Assembly (NCBI RefSeq): GCF_900102545.1
Contig: NZ_FNBN01000003.1
Coordinates: 673,461 to 737,460, forward strand
Length of the DNA stretch: 64,000 nucleotides
Source: Chitinophaga filiformis
GTDB lineage: Bacteria; Bacteroidota; Bacteroidia; Chitinophagales; Chitinophagaceae
Direction of reading: 5' to 3'
In this document: positions 36,193-44,682 of the stretch, one piece after another
Layout of the letters: each line of letters starts with the position of its first letter
Position numbering within the stretch: position 1 is the stretch's first letter
Made by a program: the position numbers and the translations under genes
The notes under the pieces: model-generated
What the model was told of the DNA's origin: nothing
Database searches by the model: none
Seen by the model: the letters and a program-made list of their open reading frames with translations, nothing else

Positions 36193-36220
36193 GCCGCCCC
36201 GGAGATTTGGGGCGGCTTTC
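36193..36220 (-). terminator. Strong GC hairpin terminator
   Basis: GCCGCCCC (36193-36200) pairs perfectly with GGGGCGGC (36209-36216). T-rich sequence flanks both sides (TTTCTTG on the plus strand, CCTTTTAC on the minus), so it can stop transcripts of the minus-strand reductase gene whose stop is at 36239. Confidence 0.85.
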
Positions 36221-36238
36221 TTGTTTTTATAGTTGTGT

Positions 36239-36925
36239 TTATCTGACGACTTTGTATTTCATCCACACCACATCATCTGTCATCTGCTGCAGGTGGATCA
36301 GTTTAAGATGTTTGTATGGAATATTTTCAACGGTAGGAAGTCCGGTGTCATTGAAAGTAGCGGTATCTGAACCATCTGCAATGGGATAATACAGGATGCT
36401 GAATTCATCTATCAGTCCGGCTGCATGGAATGAACCATTAATGCCACCGCCGCCTTCCAGCATTATTTTATTGATGTTGAAATGTTGTTGCAGCTTTGTG
36501 AGGATCAGGGACAGATCAACCGCTGTTGCGCCGCCAAACAGATAGGAAATATCTTTTGACTGCAGGTATCCCAGGTATTCAGGAGAAACCTTTTCTGTTA
36601 GTACAACGATCAGGCGATCGCCATCCAGATCATTGGAATCCCATCCAAGTTTACCCGATGCATCGAGTGCTATTACATAGGAGTCTGCCTGTGCGTCAGC
36701 AATAAAATCTGTCTTATCGGGTATCGTTTCAAAGCCAGATAAGTCGGGCAGCTCAGCAGCAAAATGTTGCTCCATTGTTACTCTTCCACAGAACCACGCA
36801 TCAGCGTTTTCATGTTTCCCTCCTGTCTGTTCATACAACTCAACTCCTTTGAACGGCTTCCAGTTTTCTGTAATGATCCTGCCGTCAATTGAGCATAACA
36901 TGTGACAAATAACGTGTGGTTTCAT
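36239..36925 (-). CDS. RibD C-terminal domain / dihydrofolate reductase family protein
   Basis: A 228-residue cytosolic protein. Start MKPHVICHMLCSIDGRII matches the RibD reductase fold (CSIDGRI...), and the C-terminal half has LEGGGGINGSFHAAGLIDEFSILYYPI, which is the NADPH-binding loop and dimer strand of the family (GGxxxNxxFxxxGLIDE). Compared with RibD it lacks the deaminase domain, so a riboflavin role is not implied. The catalytic substrate is unknown. It is expressed as a single gene with its own terminator; divergence from the YyaP-like gene at 3357 is large. Confidence 0.85.
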   Translation of the reverse strand: MKPHVICHMLCSIDGRIITENWKPFKGVELYEQTGGKHENADAWFCGRVTMEQHFAAELPDLSGFETIPDKTDFIADAQADSYVIALDASGKLGWDSNDLDGDRLIVVLTEKVSPEYLGYLQSKDISYLFGGATAVDLSLILTKLQQHFNINKIMLEGGGGINGSFHAAGLIDEFSILYYPIADGSDTATFNDTGLPTVENIPYKHLKLIHLQQMTDDVVWMKYKVVR

Positions 36926-37020
36926 ATTACTCAGTATTGTAGGTCACAAATATGAGACAATTGACGAACAGGATCTAATGAAAAACAAACTATAACTTAC
37001 TAATTTCAAAGATAGCAGCG

Positions 37021-40000
37021 TTACTCTGCGCTCTTCACCAGGTGTTTGCTTGTCTTTATACCGTTAATGTCGAGCTGAATAAGATACACGCCCGGACGCA
37101 GCTGTGCGGTGTTGATCTCCTGTCCGGAATAAATGATCCTGGTGGGTGTTACCTGTCGCCCTAATGCATCATAGATGATCATGCGGGCTTGTTTGGCGCC
37201 GAACTTCAATCTGACATGAGAAGTGGCGGGATTGGGGTAAAGAACAATGTCTTTTCCTGTAGCCGTTTTCTCATAGGCAGTGGCTATACTGCTGTTAGCA
37301 AGGGATAACGGAGTGGCATACAGCTGATTCTTCGGTATGATCTCCTTACCCTGTGAAGCACTCGACCAGGATAGTTTACAGTTGGCTCCGCCGTTGTTTT
37401 CAAAGTATTCCAGTTTGATATCATACTGTTGACCTGCTGTTAATGTAATAGTGCCGGAGTATTCAATATCCCAGTCATCCAGCCATTTATCAATGACCAG
37501 TTGATTGTTGACCCATAAACGTCTGCCATTATCGCTGGTAATGTAGAAGGTGTACTGACCTGAATATCTTGGTTCTACTTTGCCTGTCCAGCGTACCGTA
37601 TAACCGTTCGTGTTGACACCTGCGCCCGGTGAACCTTCACCCCAGTCAAAGTTGATGGTGGGATCAAGACGGGAGAATACAAAGGTCTCGAAGTTCATGC
37701 CATTGTAGTAATTGCCTGTAAGGCCAGTACCATTGCCAACAGGAGGAACAGACAGTAACTGCCATCTGCCTGAAAGCTGACCAGTACCTGTATGCTGCAC
37801 CACTTTTGCTTCCGGCGCAGTGCTTTCGTTCAGGATGGAGAGTACTTTCCCGCTCAGTACAGAAATGAATTTGTAATAACCGCTATCTGCCTGTACAGCG
37901 ATGAACTGCTGATTGCTGGCTTCCTGGTTGGTCCATTGCCAGAGACTGACATCCTCATTCAGGCTGGATTGTGGAATATCCAGGCATTTGGCGCTGTGGT
38001 AGGCAGTAACAGTATAACGACCATCACCAAGGTGTTTCAACGTGAATGTCTGGTTAGCGGCGCCTGTACCATGCCATAGCTGAATGGGAGTGCCATCACC
38101 GGTACCACCTATACCACCACGCACATCGAGAAACAAACCACTGTTTACGTTTTTAATGGTGTAAGAACCTGCCAGGTTGGGATTACCATTAGCCAGTACT
38201 TTAATAGAGCTGGCTTTATCATTCCAGGTACTACCCAGATTGGCGCTCGAGGATGTTAATACAATAGAATCACCGGCAAAGTTCTCATGCTCAAACAGGA
38301 TCACCTTGTAACCTTCAGCAACCTTCAGAGAGGAGATCTCGTCATTCTGCACACCTTTCAGTTCAAGTCCGGCCAGTTTGTAAGCACCAATAGGAAGGCC
38401 CGCATGGAAGCCGCCATATTGCGCATGCTCATAAACAGTTACGGGGCCATTACTCGTATCAGGTCTGCTGTAGAGTTGTGACCTTGGAATGATCTGCCGC
38501 GATTGGGAAGCGCTTTCCCATTGCAGGTGACAGAAAGCATCACCATTGCCTTCGCCATACTGCAGCTCAATGTTGTATTTCTGACCGGCGGTTAATGTAA
38601 TAGTGCCACTGCGGGTATAGGCGCCCTGTGTTTCAAAGTCGTTGATGATAGGCTGACCATTTACAGTGAGCTTTACGCCATCGTCTGAGTATACGTAGAA
38701 AGTATATGATTCGGAATATAGAGGTTGTACCTGACCAGACCATTTTACAGAGAACTGGTTATTACCCAGCTGCGCCTGATTGGGAGAACCTATCCCCCAG
38801 TCAAAGTCAACGTTACCATCGGTCTGCTGATACTTTAAGTTGTCGAGATGATAACCGCTATAGTATTCCGCTTTCAGGCCATTGCCGGTTCCAACAGGTA
38901 AGCCTTTCAGGTTCTTACGGATCAGCCAGACAAATTCATCAGGTGCTACTACGCGTACATTGGGTCCGAGTTTACTGATACACTCCTGTACATCATCTAC
39001 ATCTCTTGACCAGATATGCACGGAAACAAGGCTGTAGCCATCTGCTGAATTGATATTGGTAGATGCCTGGTTCAGCTGATTGGCCAGCGATTGCGGGGAA
39101 GAGAGCGTGCCCCATAATGTATATCTGCCACCGATGGATGGCTTGTCTTTATACCAGTCAATTTGTCCGTGCCGGCCGGTATAATTGGCGCCATAGCTGT
39201 AATAAAATAAGGCGTCAATGTTGTCCTGTTTCAGGTAAGCACCTGGATCGTTATCACTGTCGTCTGCATCGATGATGTTGACAATACGGAGATCGGCCTG
39301 TTTCATATACTTATTCAGTAGTGTAGCCTCAGTTTCCAGATCTGCATTAGGATAACGTCCCGGGAAATAGTAGCTTCTTCCGGATGGACCGGCTATCAGT
39401 ACATTCCTGCCATCGGGTGTGGTCAGGCAGTTCTCTACATATTTCTCATATACCACTGGCGCCAGTTCAGAGAGGGAAGGAGAGATGGTCCAGCCCAGAT
39501 TGACATGTGCACGGGCGGGATTGTTCCAGTTGTTGATATTGTCGTGAGAACCTAAGAGCCATTGCACATTATCTCCATCGGTAATCACAAAACAAACAGT
39601 GTGTACGCCGGTCTTCACTTCAAAAGGCTTGATGGGATCTTTCTGTTTGAAGGTCTTCGACTTTGCAGGAATGTTGCTCAGTGCCGACATATTGGGCGCC
39701 CAGTCAGATGGGAGGATGCTCATAGATTTCAGTGAGAGCTGCTCCACTGTTTCATATTCTGCTGGTCCCCAGCCGAAGAAGGTTGCACCTTTGTTCATGC
39801 GGTTATATACACTGGTAGCCAGTGCGCCGGATGGGGAGCTATCCCAGAACTGAAATGCTTTTGTGTAAGCGCTGTAGTCTGCCAGGGAAAATACGCGGTC
39901 GTCAGAGCTCTGTTGGTAAGAAGCGATCTTCTGACTGAAGAGATTACCATAGTTGGCTAATGCCCAGGCTTCATCCCTGGCGCGTACGTCGAGCAGGAGC

Positions 40001-40449
40001 GTCAGACCAGCGTTGATGGCCGTCTGCTCAATGTCCGCAGGAATAGCAATGGCATTCATTACACCTGCCAGTGAGATCGCCACATTGGTTGATTTGTCTT
40101 TCTGATTGCACAGGATATAACCTGACAACCTGTTGGCAAAGCGGTTGAGCATTCCGGGAAAATTGGTGTAGTACGTGTCATTGATCTTTACACCGGCGTT
40201 TTCCACCAATGTACGGTGACCGGAGATGTCTCTGAGAATAGCGGGTTTTGTTTGTGCAAGAACGCCCATCAGGGTCTGCAGGGCAACCTTTTCGGAAGGT
40301 GCATAATTTTCAGATGTAAGATACAATGTGTCGGGTATGGCTGAAAGTGGAAACGGGCTTCCCGATACCCTTGGTACCTGCGCCTGTACCTGGGTAAACA
40401 GTACGGGTATCCATACAGCAAGAAGTGTGTAAAAGATTTTCTTTTTCAT
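37021..40449 (-). CDS. Secreted GxGYxYP-family protein with PA14, crystallin, ricin-type and T9SS domains
   Basis: An 1142-residue secreted protein. Signal peptide MKKKIFYTLLAVWIPVLFTQVQAQ. Residues about 30-515 match the GxGYxYP putative glycoside hydrolase type (ITDGDNVQWLLGSHD, GWTISPSLSELAP, PVSY-like SYGANYTGRHG). Then PA14 (about 520-663; GLKAEYYSGYHLDN...FYVYSDDGVKLTVNGQ), a beta/gamma-crystallin-like repeat (about 670-760; VTVYEHAQYGGFHAGLPIGAYKL, VILFEHENFAGDSIVL), a ricin-type trefoil (about 761-901; DVRGGIGGTGDGTPIQLWH), a second PA14 (about 905-1045) and a Por-secretion tail (IVLYPNPATSHVRLKF...KTSKHLVK). It is thus exported by the type IX system and anchored or released at the surface to bind or cut glycans. 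No operon partner is seen. Confidence 0.9.
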   Translation of the reverse strand: MKKKIFYTLLAVWIPVLFTQVQAQVPRVSGSPFPLSAIPDTLYLTSENYAPSEKVALQTLMGVLAQTKPAILRDISGHRTLVENAGVKINDTYYTNFPGMLNRFANRLSGYILCNQKDKSTNVAISLAGVMNAIAIPADIEQTAINAGLTLLLDVRARDEAWALANYGNLFSQKIASYQQSSDDRVFSLADYSAYTKAFQFWDSSPSGALATSVYNRMNKGATFFGWGPAEYETVEQLSLKSMSILPSDWAPNMSALSNIPAKSKTFKQKDPIKPFEVKTGVHTVCFVITDGDNVQWLLGSHDNINNWNNPARAHVNLGWTISPSLSELAPVVYEKYVENCLTTPDGRNVLIAGPSGRSYYFPGRYPNADLETEATLLNKYMKQADLRIVNIIDADDSDNDPGAYLKQDNIDALFYYSYGANYTGRHGQIDWYKDKPSIGGRYTLWGTLSSPQSLANQLNQASTNINSADGYSLVSVHIWSRDVDDVQECISKLGPNVRVVAPDEFVWLIRKNLKGLPVGTGNGLKAEYYSGYHLDNLKYQQTDGNVDFDWGIGSPNQAQLGNNQFSVKWSGQVQPLYSESYTFYVYSDDGVKLTVNGQPIINDFETQGAYTRSGTITLTAGQKYNIELQYGEGNGDAFCHLQWESASQSRQIIPRSQLYSRPDTSNGPVTVYEHAQYGGFHAGLPIGAYKLAGLELKGVQNDEISSLKVAEGYKVILFEHENFAGDSIVLTSSSANLGSTWNDKASSIKVLANGNPNLAGSYTIKNVNSGLFLDVRGGIGGTGDGTPIQLWHGTGAANQTFTLKHLGDGRYTVTAYHSAKCLDIPQSSLNEDVSLWQWTNQEASNQQFIAVQADSGYYKFISVLSGKVLSILNESTAPEAKVVQHTGTGQLSGRWQLLSVPPVGNGTGLTGNYYNGMNFETFVFSRLDPTINFDWGEGSPGAGVNTNGYTVRWTGKVEPRYSGQYTFYITSDNGRRLWVNNQLVIDKWLDDWDIEYSGTITLTAGQQYDIKLEYFENNGGANCKLSWSSASQGKEIIPKNQLYATPLSLANSSIATAYEKTATGKDIVLYPNPATSHVRLKFGAKQARMIIYDALGRQVTPTRIIYSGQEINTAQLRPGVYLIQLDINGIKTSKHLVKSAE

Positions 40450-40652
40450 GATGGAATTGATTTGGTTACATGAGTACTTGTACGTGAAATGGAATGTATG
40501 TAAGTGGAGGGTTCAGATAGTTTTCAGCTATTACGAGCTACAGAGCGGGTTACACGCATTAAATATAATAACTGGGGCGATTATTTCATAGTGTTAAATA
40601 ATCTTTATCAGCGGCATGCAGTGATGGGGTTTGGGAGCTCATTAATGGCCTT

Positions 40653-40693
40653 GTAAAAGAGGCTGATACGCACTGGTTATATCAGCCTTTTAC
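40653..40693 (-). terminator. Terminator at the end of the ankyrin gene
   Basis: GTAAAAG plus GGCTGATA (40653-40668, one bulged A) pairs with TATCAGCC plus TTTTAC (40680-40693). On the minus strand the stem is followed by CTTTTACAAG, and it overlaps the last codons of the ankyrin gene. Confidence 0.75.
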
Positions 40694-41149
40694 TGTTATA
40701 AAACGTTTCCTGGTTGTTGATATCATCCGGGCAAATAAACCTGTTATTAACCTGATCCTGGCCATGATCTTTTTCTTAAGAGGATTAGCGCCGTTATTGA
40801 GTAGGAGGTCTATGATGTCATTATGCCCGAAAGTGGCTGCATAGGTCAGGGCGGTTGAACCAGACTCTGTTTCTGTGCCGACAGCAGCGCCTTTTTTCAA
40901 TAACAGTTTTACGATTTCAATATGTCCCTTGAAGCAGGCGCCCATTAAAGCAGTTTGCCCCAGGTTGTCTTTCAGTTCCGTATCAGCGCCCGCCTTCAGC
41001 AGGAAATCTACAGCATTGCTGTGATTGTAATAAGCAGCAATGATCAGCGGAGTAGAGCCTCTGCTATCTCTTGCATTCAGGTGCCCATCTGCTATGTATG
41101 CTTTCAGGAGTGAAGTATCGTTTGTTCTTGCTGCTTCAAATATATCCAT
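40682..41149 (-). CDS. Ankyrin repeat protein, probably frameshifted at its C-terminus
   Basis: A 155-residue cytosolic protein with four ankyrin repeats (RGSTPLIIAAYYNHSNAVDFLLKAGADTELKD; GQTALMGACFKGHIEIVKLLLKKGAAVGTE; GSTALTYAATFGHNDIIDLLLNNGANPLKK). It is a close paralogue of the gene at 43871-44362 over the first 127 residues, then the two part at a run of five A (plus-strand T at 40770-40774): removing one base restores KKD and, 20 residues on, ET at the same spacing as the paralogue. So the tail IMARIRLITGLFARM... is likely the product of a frameshift. It is divergent from catalase, sharing the intergenic region with OxyR-type sites. Ankyrin partners of catalases (AnkB-KatB) are known in Pseudomonas. 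Confidence 0.85.
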   Translation of the reverse strand: MDIFEAARTNDTSLLKAYIADGHLNARDSRGSTPLIIAAYYNHSNAVDFLLKAGADTELKDNLGQTALMGACFKGHIEIVKLLLKKGAAVGTETESGSTALTYAATFGHNDIIDLLLNNGANPLKKKIMARIRLITGLFARMISTTRKRFITVKG

Positions 41150-41210
41150 CGTGATAAGTGTTTGTGCAAAAATATTTAATCACTCCGGCTGCAGATACTG
41201 AATAGAATAA

Positions 41211-41279
41211 TATCATAGGCAATAGATTTCATCTATGGATGTCGCGATCTCAGAAGATGCTTTGATAGCTATCATCTAT
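41211..41279. promoter_or_regulatory. Two OxyR-type binding sites upstream of catalase
   Basis: Site 1 (41211-41236): TATCATAG, 3 bases, ATAGAT, 3 bases, ATCTAT, the same core as the palindrome before the ankyrin-oxyR unit. Site 2 (41265-41279): ATAG, 7 bases, CTAT. ATAG-n7-CTAT is the OxyR core. The ATAG starts are 43 bases apart, about four helical turns. They lie between the divergent ankyrin and catalase genes and could serve both. Confidence 0.7.
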
Positions 41280-41326
41280 AGGTCATCTTATTTCCTTATT
41301 CTCTTCTCTGGTGATATGCGCAGGGA

Positions 41327-41334
41327 TACTTTTG
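41327..41334 (+). promoter_or_regulatory. Catalase promoter -7 element
   Basis: TACTTTTG matches TAnnTTTG perfectly and lies 31 bases before the catalase ATG (41365). No good -33 element is present at the expected spacing, as in activator-dependent promoters; the OxyR-type sites are upstream. Confidence 0.6.
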
Positions 41335-41364
41335 TATCCATCAATCAACAAAAAAATACGCTTT

Positions 41365-42843
41365 ATGAGTCAACAGAACCGTCACTTAACCACACGACAG
41401 GGACACCCGGTACATAACAACCAAAGCATGCGTACTTTGGGTAACCGCGGACCAGCCGTTTTAGAGAATTATCAGTTCCTTGAAAAGATCGCTCATTTCG
41501 ACCGTGAACGTGTGCCCGAAAGGGTAGTGCATGCCCGTGGTACAGGTGCACATGGTGTATTCGAAGCCTACGGAACAGTGGGCGATGAACCTATTGCAAA
41601 ATACACACGGGCAAAATTGTTCCAGGAGAAAGGCAAACAAACACCGGTATTTGTTCGTTTCTCAACAGTGATCCACGGTGGTCATTCTCCGGAAACATTA
41701 AGAGATCCCAGAGGTTTTGCAGTGAAGTTTTATACAGAAGATGGTATATGGGATTTGGTAGGTAACAACCTGAAAGTTTTCTTCATCCGTGATGCGATCA
41801 AGTTCCCTGATTTTATTCATGCACTGAAACCTGATCCTGTTCACAATCGTCAGGATGGCGGCCGCGTGATGGACTTCTTCAGTAATTCTCCTGAAGTAAT
41901 GCATATGATCACCTGGGTGTTTTCTCCATGGGGCATTCCGGCTAACTACCGCCAGATGCAGGGATCAGGTGTTAATACTTATAAATGGGTGAATAAGGCC
42001 GGAGAAGCGGTGCTCGTGAAATACCACTGGGAACCACTGGCAGGTATTAAAAATCTGACGCAGCAGGAAGCGAAACAGATACAGGCAGAGAACTTCAATC
42101 ACGCCACCCAGGACCTCTATGACGCTATTGCGGCAGGTAATTATCCGCAATGGGAACTGTTTGTGCAGATCATGAGTGATGACGAACATCCGGAGCTGGA
42201 CTTCGATCCCCTGGACGATACCAAGATCTGGCCAAAAGAACAATTCCCATGGTTGCCGGTGGGTAAAATGACCTTGAACAGGAATCCGCAGAATTACTTT
42301 GCAGAAGTGGAGCAGTCAGCTTTTGGTCCGGGTGTACTGGTGGATGGTCTTGACTTCTCTGATGACAAAATGCTGATCGGCCGTACCTTCTCTTATTCAG
42401 ATACACAGCGTTATCGTGTAGGACCGAACTATCTGCAGTTGCCTATCAATGCTGCTAAAAATCATGTAGGCACTAATCAACGCGATGGTAGTATGACGTA
42501 TAAAGTAGATCTTCCTGATGGCGCTAATCCGCATGTGAATTATGAGCCGTCCAGCCTGAATGGACTGGTGGAAGCACCTCAGACAGAGGTAGTATATGAA
42601 CCGACATATGCAGCAGCTAAGATAGTGCGTCAGAGTATTGACCGCACCAATAACTATCAACAGGCGGGTGAGCGTTACAGATCATTTGAAGAATGGGAAC
42701 GTCAGGACCTGATCAATAATCTGGTAGATACGCTAGTAGCGGCTACGCCGGCTATTCAGCAAACAATGGTGGAGCATTTTTATAAATGTGATGAGGATTA
42801 TGGACGCAGCATAGAAGAAGGCTTGAAGAAAGCTGGTAAATAA
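41365..42843 (+). CDS. katA: Monofunctional haem catalase
   Basis: About 492 residues from the ATG at 41365 ([20 protein letters not shown]); the frame extends upstream but without family sequence. Catalase signatures: [19 protein letters not shown] with the active-site His56, [37 protein letters not shown], and the proximal haem ligand region [17 protein letters not shown] (haem Tyr). Size and end fit a small-subunit clade 3 catalase, acting on hydrogen peroxide in the cytosol. Regulation: two OxyR-type sites and a -7 element upstream; OxyR itself is the convergent gene, ending 73 bases away across a shared terminator. Two ankyrin paralogues flank the pair. Confidence 0.95.
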   Translation: MSQQNRHLTTRQGHPVHNNQSMRTLGNRGPAVLENYQFLEKIAHFDRERVPERVVHARGTGAHGVFEAYGTVGDEPIAKYTRAKLFQEKGKQTPVFVRFSTVIHGGHSPETLRDPRGFAVKFYTEDGIWDLVGNNLKVFFIRDAIKFPDFIHALKPDPVHNRQDGGRVMDFFSNSPEVMHMITWVFSPWGIPANYRQMQGSGVNTYKWVNKAGEAVLVKYHWEPLAGIKNLTQQEAKQIQAENFNHATQDLYDAIAAGNYPQWELFVQIMSDDEHPELDFDPLDDTKIWPKEQFPWLPVGKMTLNRNPQNYFAEVEQSAFGPGVLVDGLDFSDDKMLIGRTFSYSDTQRYRVGPNYLQLPINAAKNHVGTNQRDGSMTYKVDLPDGANPHVNYEPSSLNGLVEAPQTEVVYEPTYAAAKIVRQSIDRTNNYQQAGERYRSFEEWERQDLINNLVDTLVAATPAIQQTMVEHFYKCDEDYGRSIEEGLKKAGK

Positions 42844-42889
42844 GGATTTGTGCAGCACGCGCAATTATAGGGATAGGCTACGAGAAAAA

Positions 42890-42919
42890 GCCCGGTGTAA
42901 AACCGGGCCTTTCTTTTTA
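42890..42919. terminator. Bidirectional terminator between catalase and oxyR
   Basis: GCCCGGT (42890-42896) pairs with ACCGGGC (42902-42908), with T run 42910-42919 on the plus strand and A-rich/T-rich run on the other side (GAGAAAAAG), serving both convergent genes. Confidence 0.85.
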
Positions 42920-43855
42920 TATAGCTTCAATTAATTCTTTCCTGTTCTTTGTTTTTAGTTTTTGTGGTACACTGGCCAGTATCTCCATTTTCAGTGCTTC
43001 TATCATTTTGCGTTTTACAAAATTCTTGGGAGTGATAAGACCTATCTCACGGGCAGGCTCGGGATACTGAAAATACCTGAGTTTTTCACGCTGTTGATCC
43101 GTCAGCTCAGTTAATGCCAGTTCCGGCAGAATGGTAGCGCCATTGTTCTCATCTACCATGCGCTTCAGTGTTTCTATACTTCCGGTATTGTATTCATAGT
43201 GCTGGGAACCTTTGGTCGTTTTGCGGCGCTGACAGATATTCAGCACCTGGTCGCGCATACAATGCCCATCGTTCAGGATCCATAGTTCTTCGATATTGAT
43301 ATCTGAGGGCTTCAGTTTTTTCTTTTTGGACAGCTGACTATCCTCAGAAACATACGCGACAAAATTCTCATAGAACAAAGGCGTTTCGGTGAACTGTGGT
43401 TCATGTATCGGCGTAGATACAATACCACAATCTATATGGCCGAGTTTCAGCTGTTGGGTGATCTGTTCCGTGTTTTGTTCACCCACTATCAGCTTTACAC
43501 CGGGGTATTTGTTGATGAATTGTGTAATGATCTTGGGAACAATATAGGGAGCTACAGTAGGAATGATCCCGACCTTCAGTTCTCCGCTCAGTTCCTTGTT
43601 CCTGTCTGTCACCAGGTCCTGTATCTTCTGGTATTCTGCTAAGAGCACCCTTGCCTGCATGATGATTTCGGCGCCGATCTCTGTAGGAACAACAGGTGAT
43701 TTAGTGCGGTTAAATATTTTAACGCCCAGTAAGTCTTCCAGTTTCTGGATCTGCATACTGAGCGTAGGTTGCGTAACAAAACATTTCTTTGCCGCTACAT
43801 TAAAGCTGCGGTAGGTGTCTACTGCAACAATATATTCGAACTGTACAATAGTCAT
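42917..43855 (-). CDS. oxyR: Hydrogen peroxide-inducible activator OxyR
   Basis: A 312-residue LysR-type regulator. N-terminal winged helix (YRSFNVAAKKCFVTQPTLSMQIQKLEDLLGVKIFNRTKSPVVPTEIG) followed by a periplasmic-binding-like effector domain. The two redox cysteines are at residues 199 and 208 (NDGHCMRDQVLNICQRRK), the same numbers as E. coli OxyR, whose disulfide forms on exposure to peroxide. So OxyR function is strongly supported. It is transcribed after the ankyrin gene with a 15-base gap, so the two are likely one operon under the 44431-44467 palindrome. It converges with catalase, a probable target. Confidence 0.95.
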   Translation of the reverse strand: MTIVQFEYIVAVDTYRSFNVAAKKCFVTQPTLSMQIQKLEDLLGVKIFNRTKSPVVPTEIGAEIIMQARVLLAEYQKIQDLVTDRNKELSGELKVGIIPTVAPYIVPKIITQFINKYPGVKLIVGEQNTEQITQQLKLGHIDCGIVSTPIHEPQFTETPLFYENFVAYVSEDSQLSKKKKLKPSDINIEELWILNDGHCMRDQVLNICQRRKTTKGSQHYEYNTGSIETLKRMVDENNGATILPELALTELTDQQREKLRYFQYPEPAREIGLITPKNFVKRKMIEALKMEILASVPQKLKTKNRKELIEAI

Positions 43856-43870
43856 ACGAAATTTTTATCC

Positions 43871-44362
43871 TTAAAAAAGATTGCCAAAATGCCCCCAGCG
43901 GTTAGTGGCAGCTACCAGTGTCTCATACCCCGATGCATTTCCCTGTAGCAATGCATAGTCGATCGGATTTTTTCCAAACCTGTCTTTTTTAAGAGGGGAG
44001 GCCCCATGAACAAGTAACAAGGAGATGATATCGTTATGACCGAAAGTAGCGGCAAAGGTCAGTGCAGTAGCGCCGTTGCCATTTTCGGTGTGTACAGAGG
44101 CACCGTTTTCGAGTAATAGCTTAGCGGCTTCGACATAACCTTTAAAACAAACTCCCATCAGGGCGGTATTGCCCATACTGTCCTGTAATTCGGTATCTGC
44201 GCCTGCCTGGAGCAGAGCAGCTATTGCGGCTGTATTGTTGTAATAGGTAGCTAAAATGAGAGGAGTTGACCCCCTGGCGTCTCTTTCATTTATCTGTCCC
44301 TCTTTCAGCAATTCGTTCAATGCTGTTACATTATCTGTGCGTGCTGCTTCAAAGATATCCAT
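43871..44362 (-). CDS. Ankyrin repeat protein, intact paralogue
   Basis: A 163-residue cytosolic protein with about four ankyrin repeats (RGSTPLILATYYNNTAAIAALLQAGADTELQD; GNTALMGVCFKGYVEAAKLLLENGASVHTEN; GATALTFAATFGHNDIISLLLVHGASPLKKDRFGKNPIDYALLQGN). It is very similar to the gene at 40682, sharing MDIFEAART, the same repeat boundaries and SPLKKD. It lies 15 bases before oxyR in the same direction and behind a near-perfect 37-bp OxyR-type palindrome. This layout suggests it assists catalase or cofactor loading during peroxide stress, as reported for AnkB and KatB; direct proof is not visible here. Confidence 0.9.
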   Translation of the reverse strand: MDIFEAARTDNVTALNELLKEGQINERDARGSTPLILATYYNNTAAIAALLQAGADTELQDSMGNTALMGVCFKGYVEAAKLLLENGASVHTENGNGATALTFAATFGHNDIISLLLVHGASPLKKDRFGKNPIDYALLQGNASGYETLVAATNRWGHFGNLF

Positions 44363-44430
44363 GGTCTGGCTGGTTTAAATCAGGCCCAATATTAGAGAAA
44401 CCAGCTGGAAAATGGCCAGGGATAAGATAA

Positions 44431-44467
44431 TATCATAGCCCATAGATGAAATCTATAGGCTATGATA
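44431..44467. promoter_or_regulatory. 37-bp OxyR-type palindrome before the ankyrin-oxyR unit
   Basis: TATCATAG, 3, ATAGAT, 3, ATCTAT, 3, CTATGATA forms a nearly perfect inverted repeat. The inner part is ATAG-n7-CTAT. The same half arrangement recurs at 41211-41236 before catalase. It lies about 70-105 bases upstream of the ankyrin ATG on the minus strand, so oxyR may regulate itself. Confidence 0.75.
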
Positions 44468-44521
44468 TTATTAATGGAAATAATTTAAATAGCTGAATTA
44501 TTATATATTTGCGCCCGTAAT

Positions 44522-44594
44522 GGCGGGGTAGTTTAACGTGGAAGAACGCCCGCTTGCCAGGCAGGAGATATAAGTTCGAGGCTTATCGTCGCCA
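44522..44594 (+). tRNA. tRNA-Gly (anticodon GCC)
   Basis: Cloverleaf read by hand: acceptor GGCGGGG / CGTCGCC with one G-G mismatch and one G-U; TA at positions 8-9; D stem GTTT/GAAC with loop containing GG; anticodon stem CCCGC/GCAGG (one C-A mismatch) around TTGCCAG; variable AGAT; perfect T arm ATAAG-TTCGAGG-CTTAT; discriminator A; CCA not encoded. The TAGTTTAA..GG..GAAC D arm is typical of tRNA-Gly. Two mismatches leave some doubt about full function. Confidence 0.6.
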
Positions 44595-44604
44595 TTACAC
44601 TTCA

Positions 44605-44679
44605 TGGAGGGTAATTTAACTGGAAAAATATCAGTTTGCAAAACTGAAAATGCGTTCGGTTCGAGCCCCGCTCCTCCTC
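44605..44679 (+). tRNA. tRNA-Cys-like (anticodon GCA), T arm carries a 3-nt insertion
   Basis: Acceptor TGGAGGG / TCCTCCT (first pair T-T), TA at 8-9, perfect D stem ATTT/AAAT with GG in the loop, perfect anticodon stem TCAGT/ACTGA around TTGCAAA (anticodon GCA). The T arm reads GCG-TTC-GG, loop TTCGAGC, CCCGC: deletion of the three bases TTC would give a perfect GCGGG/CCCGC stem. It is therefore either a pseudo-tRNA or a tRNA with a bulged T stem. CCA is not encoded. Confidence 0.45.
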
Positions 44680-44682
44680 AAC

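Noticed and set aside
41311..41364. Upstream extension of catalase to 41311
   Set aside because: Residues before MSQQNRHL lack family similarity and would cover the predicted promoter.
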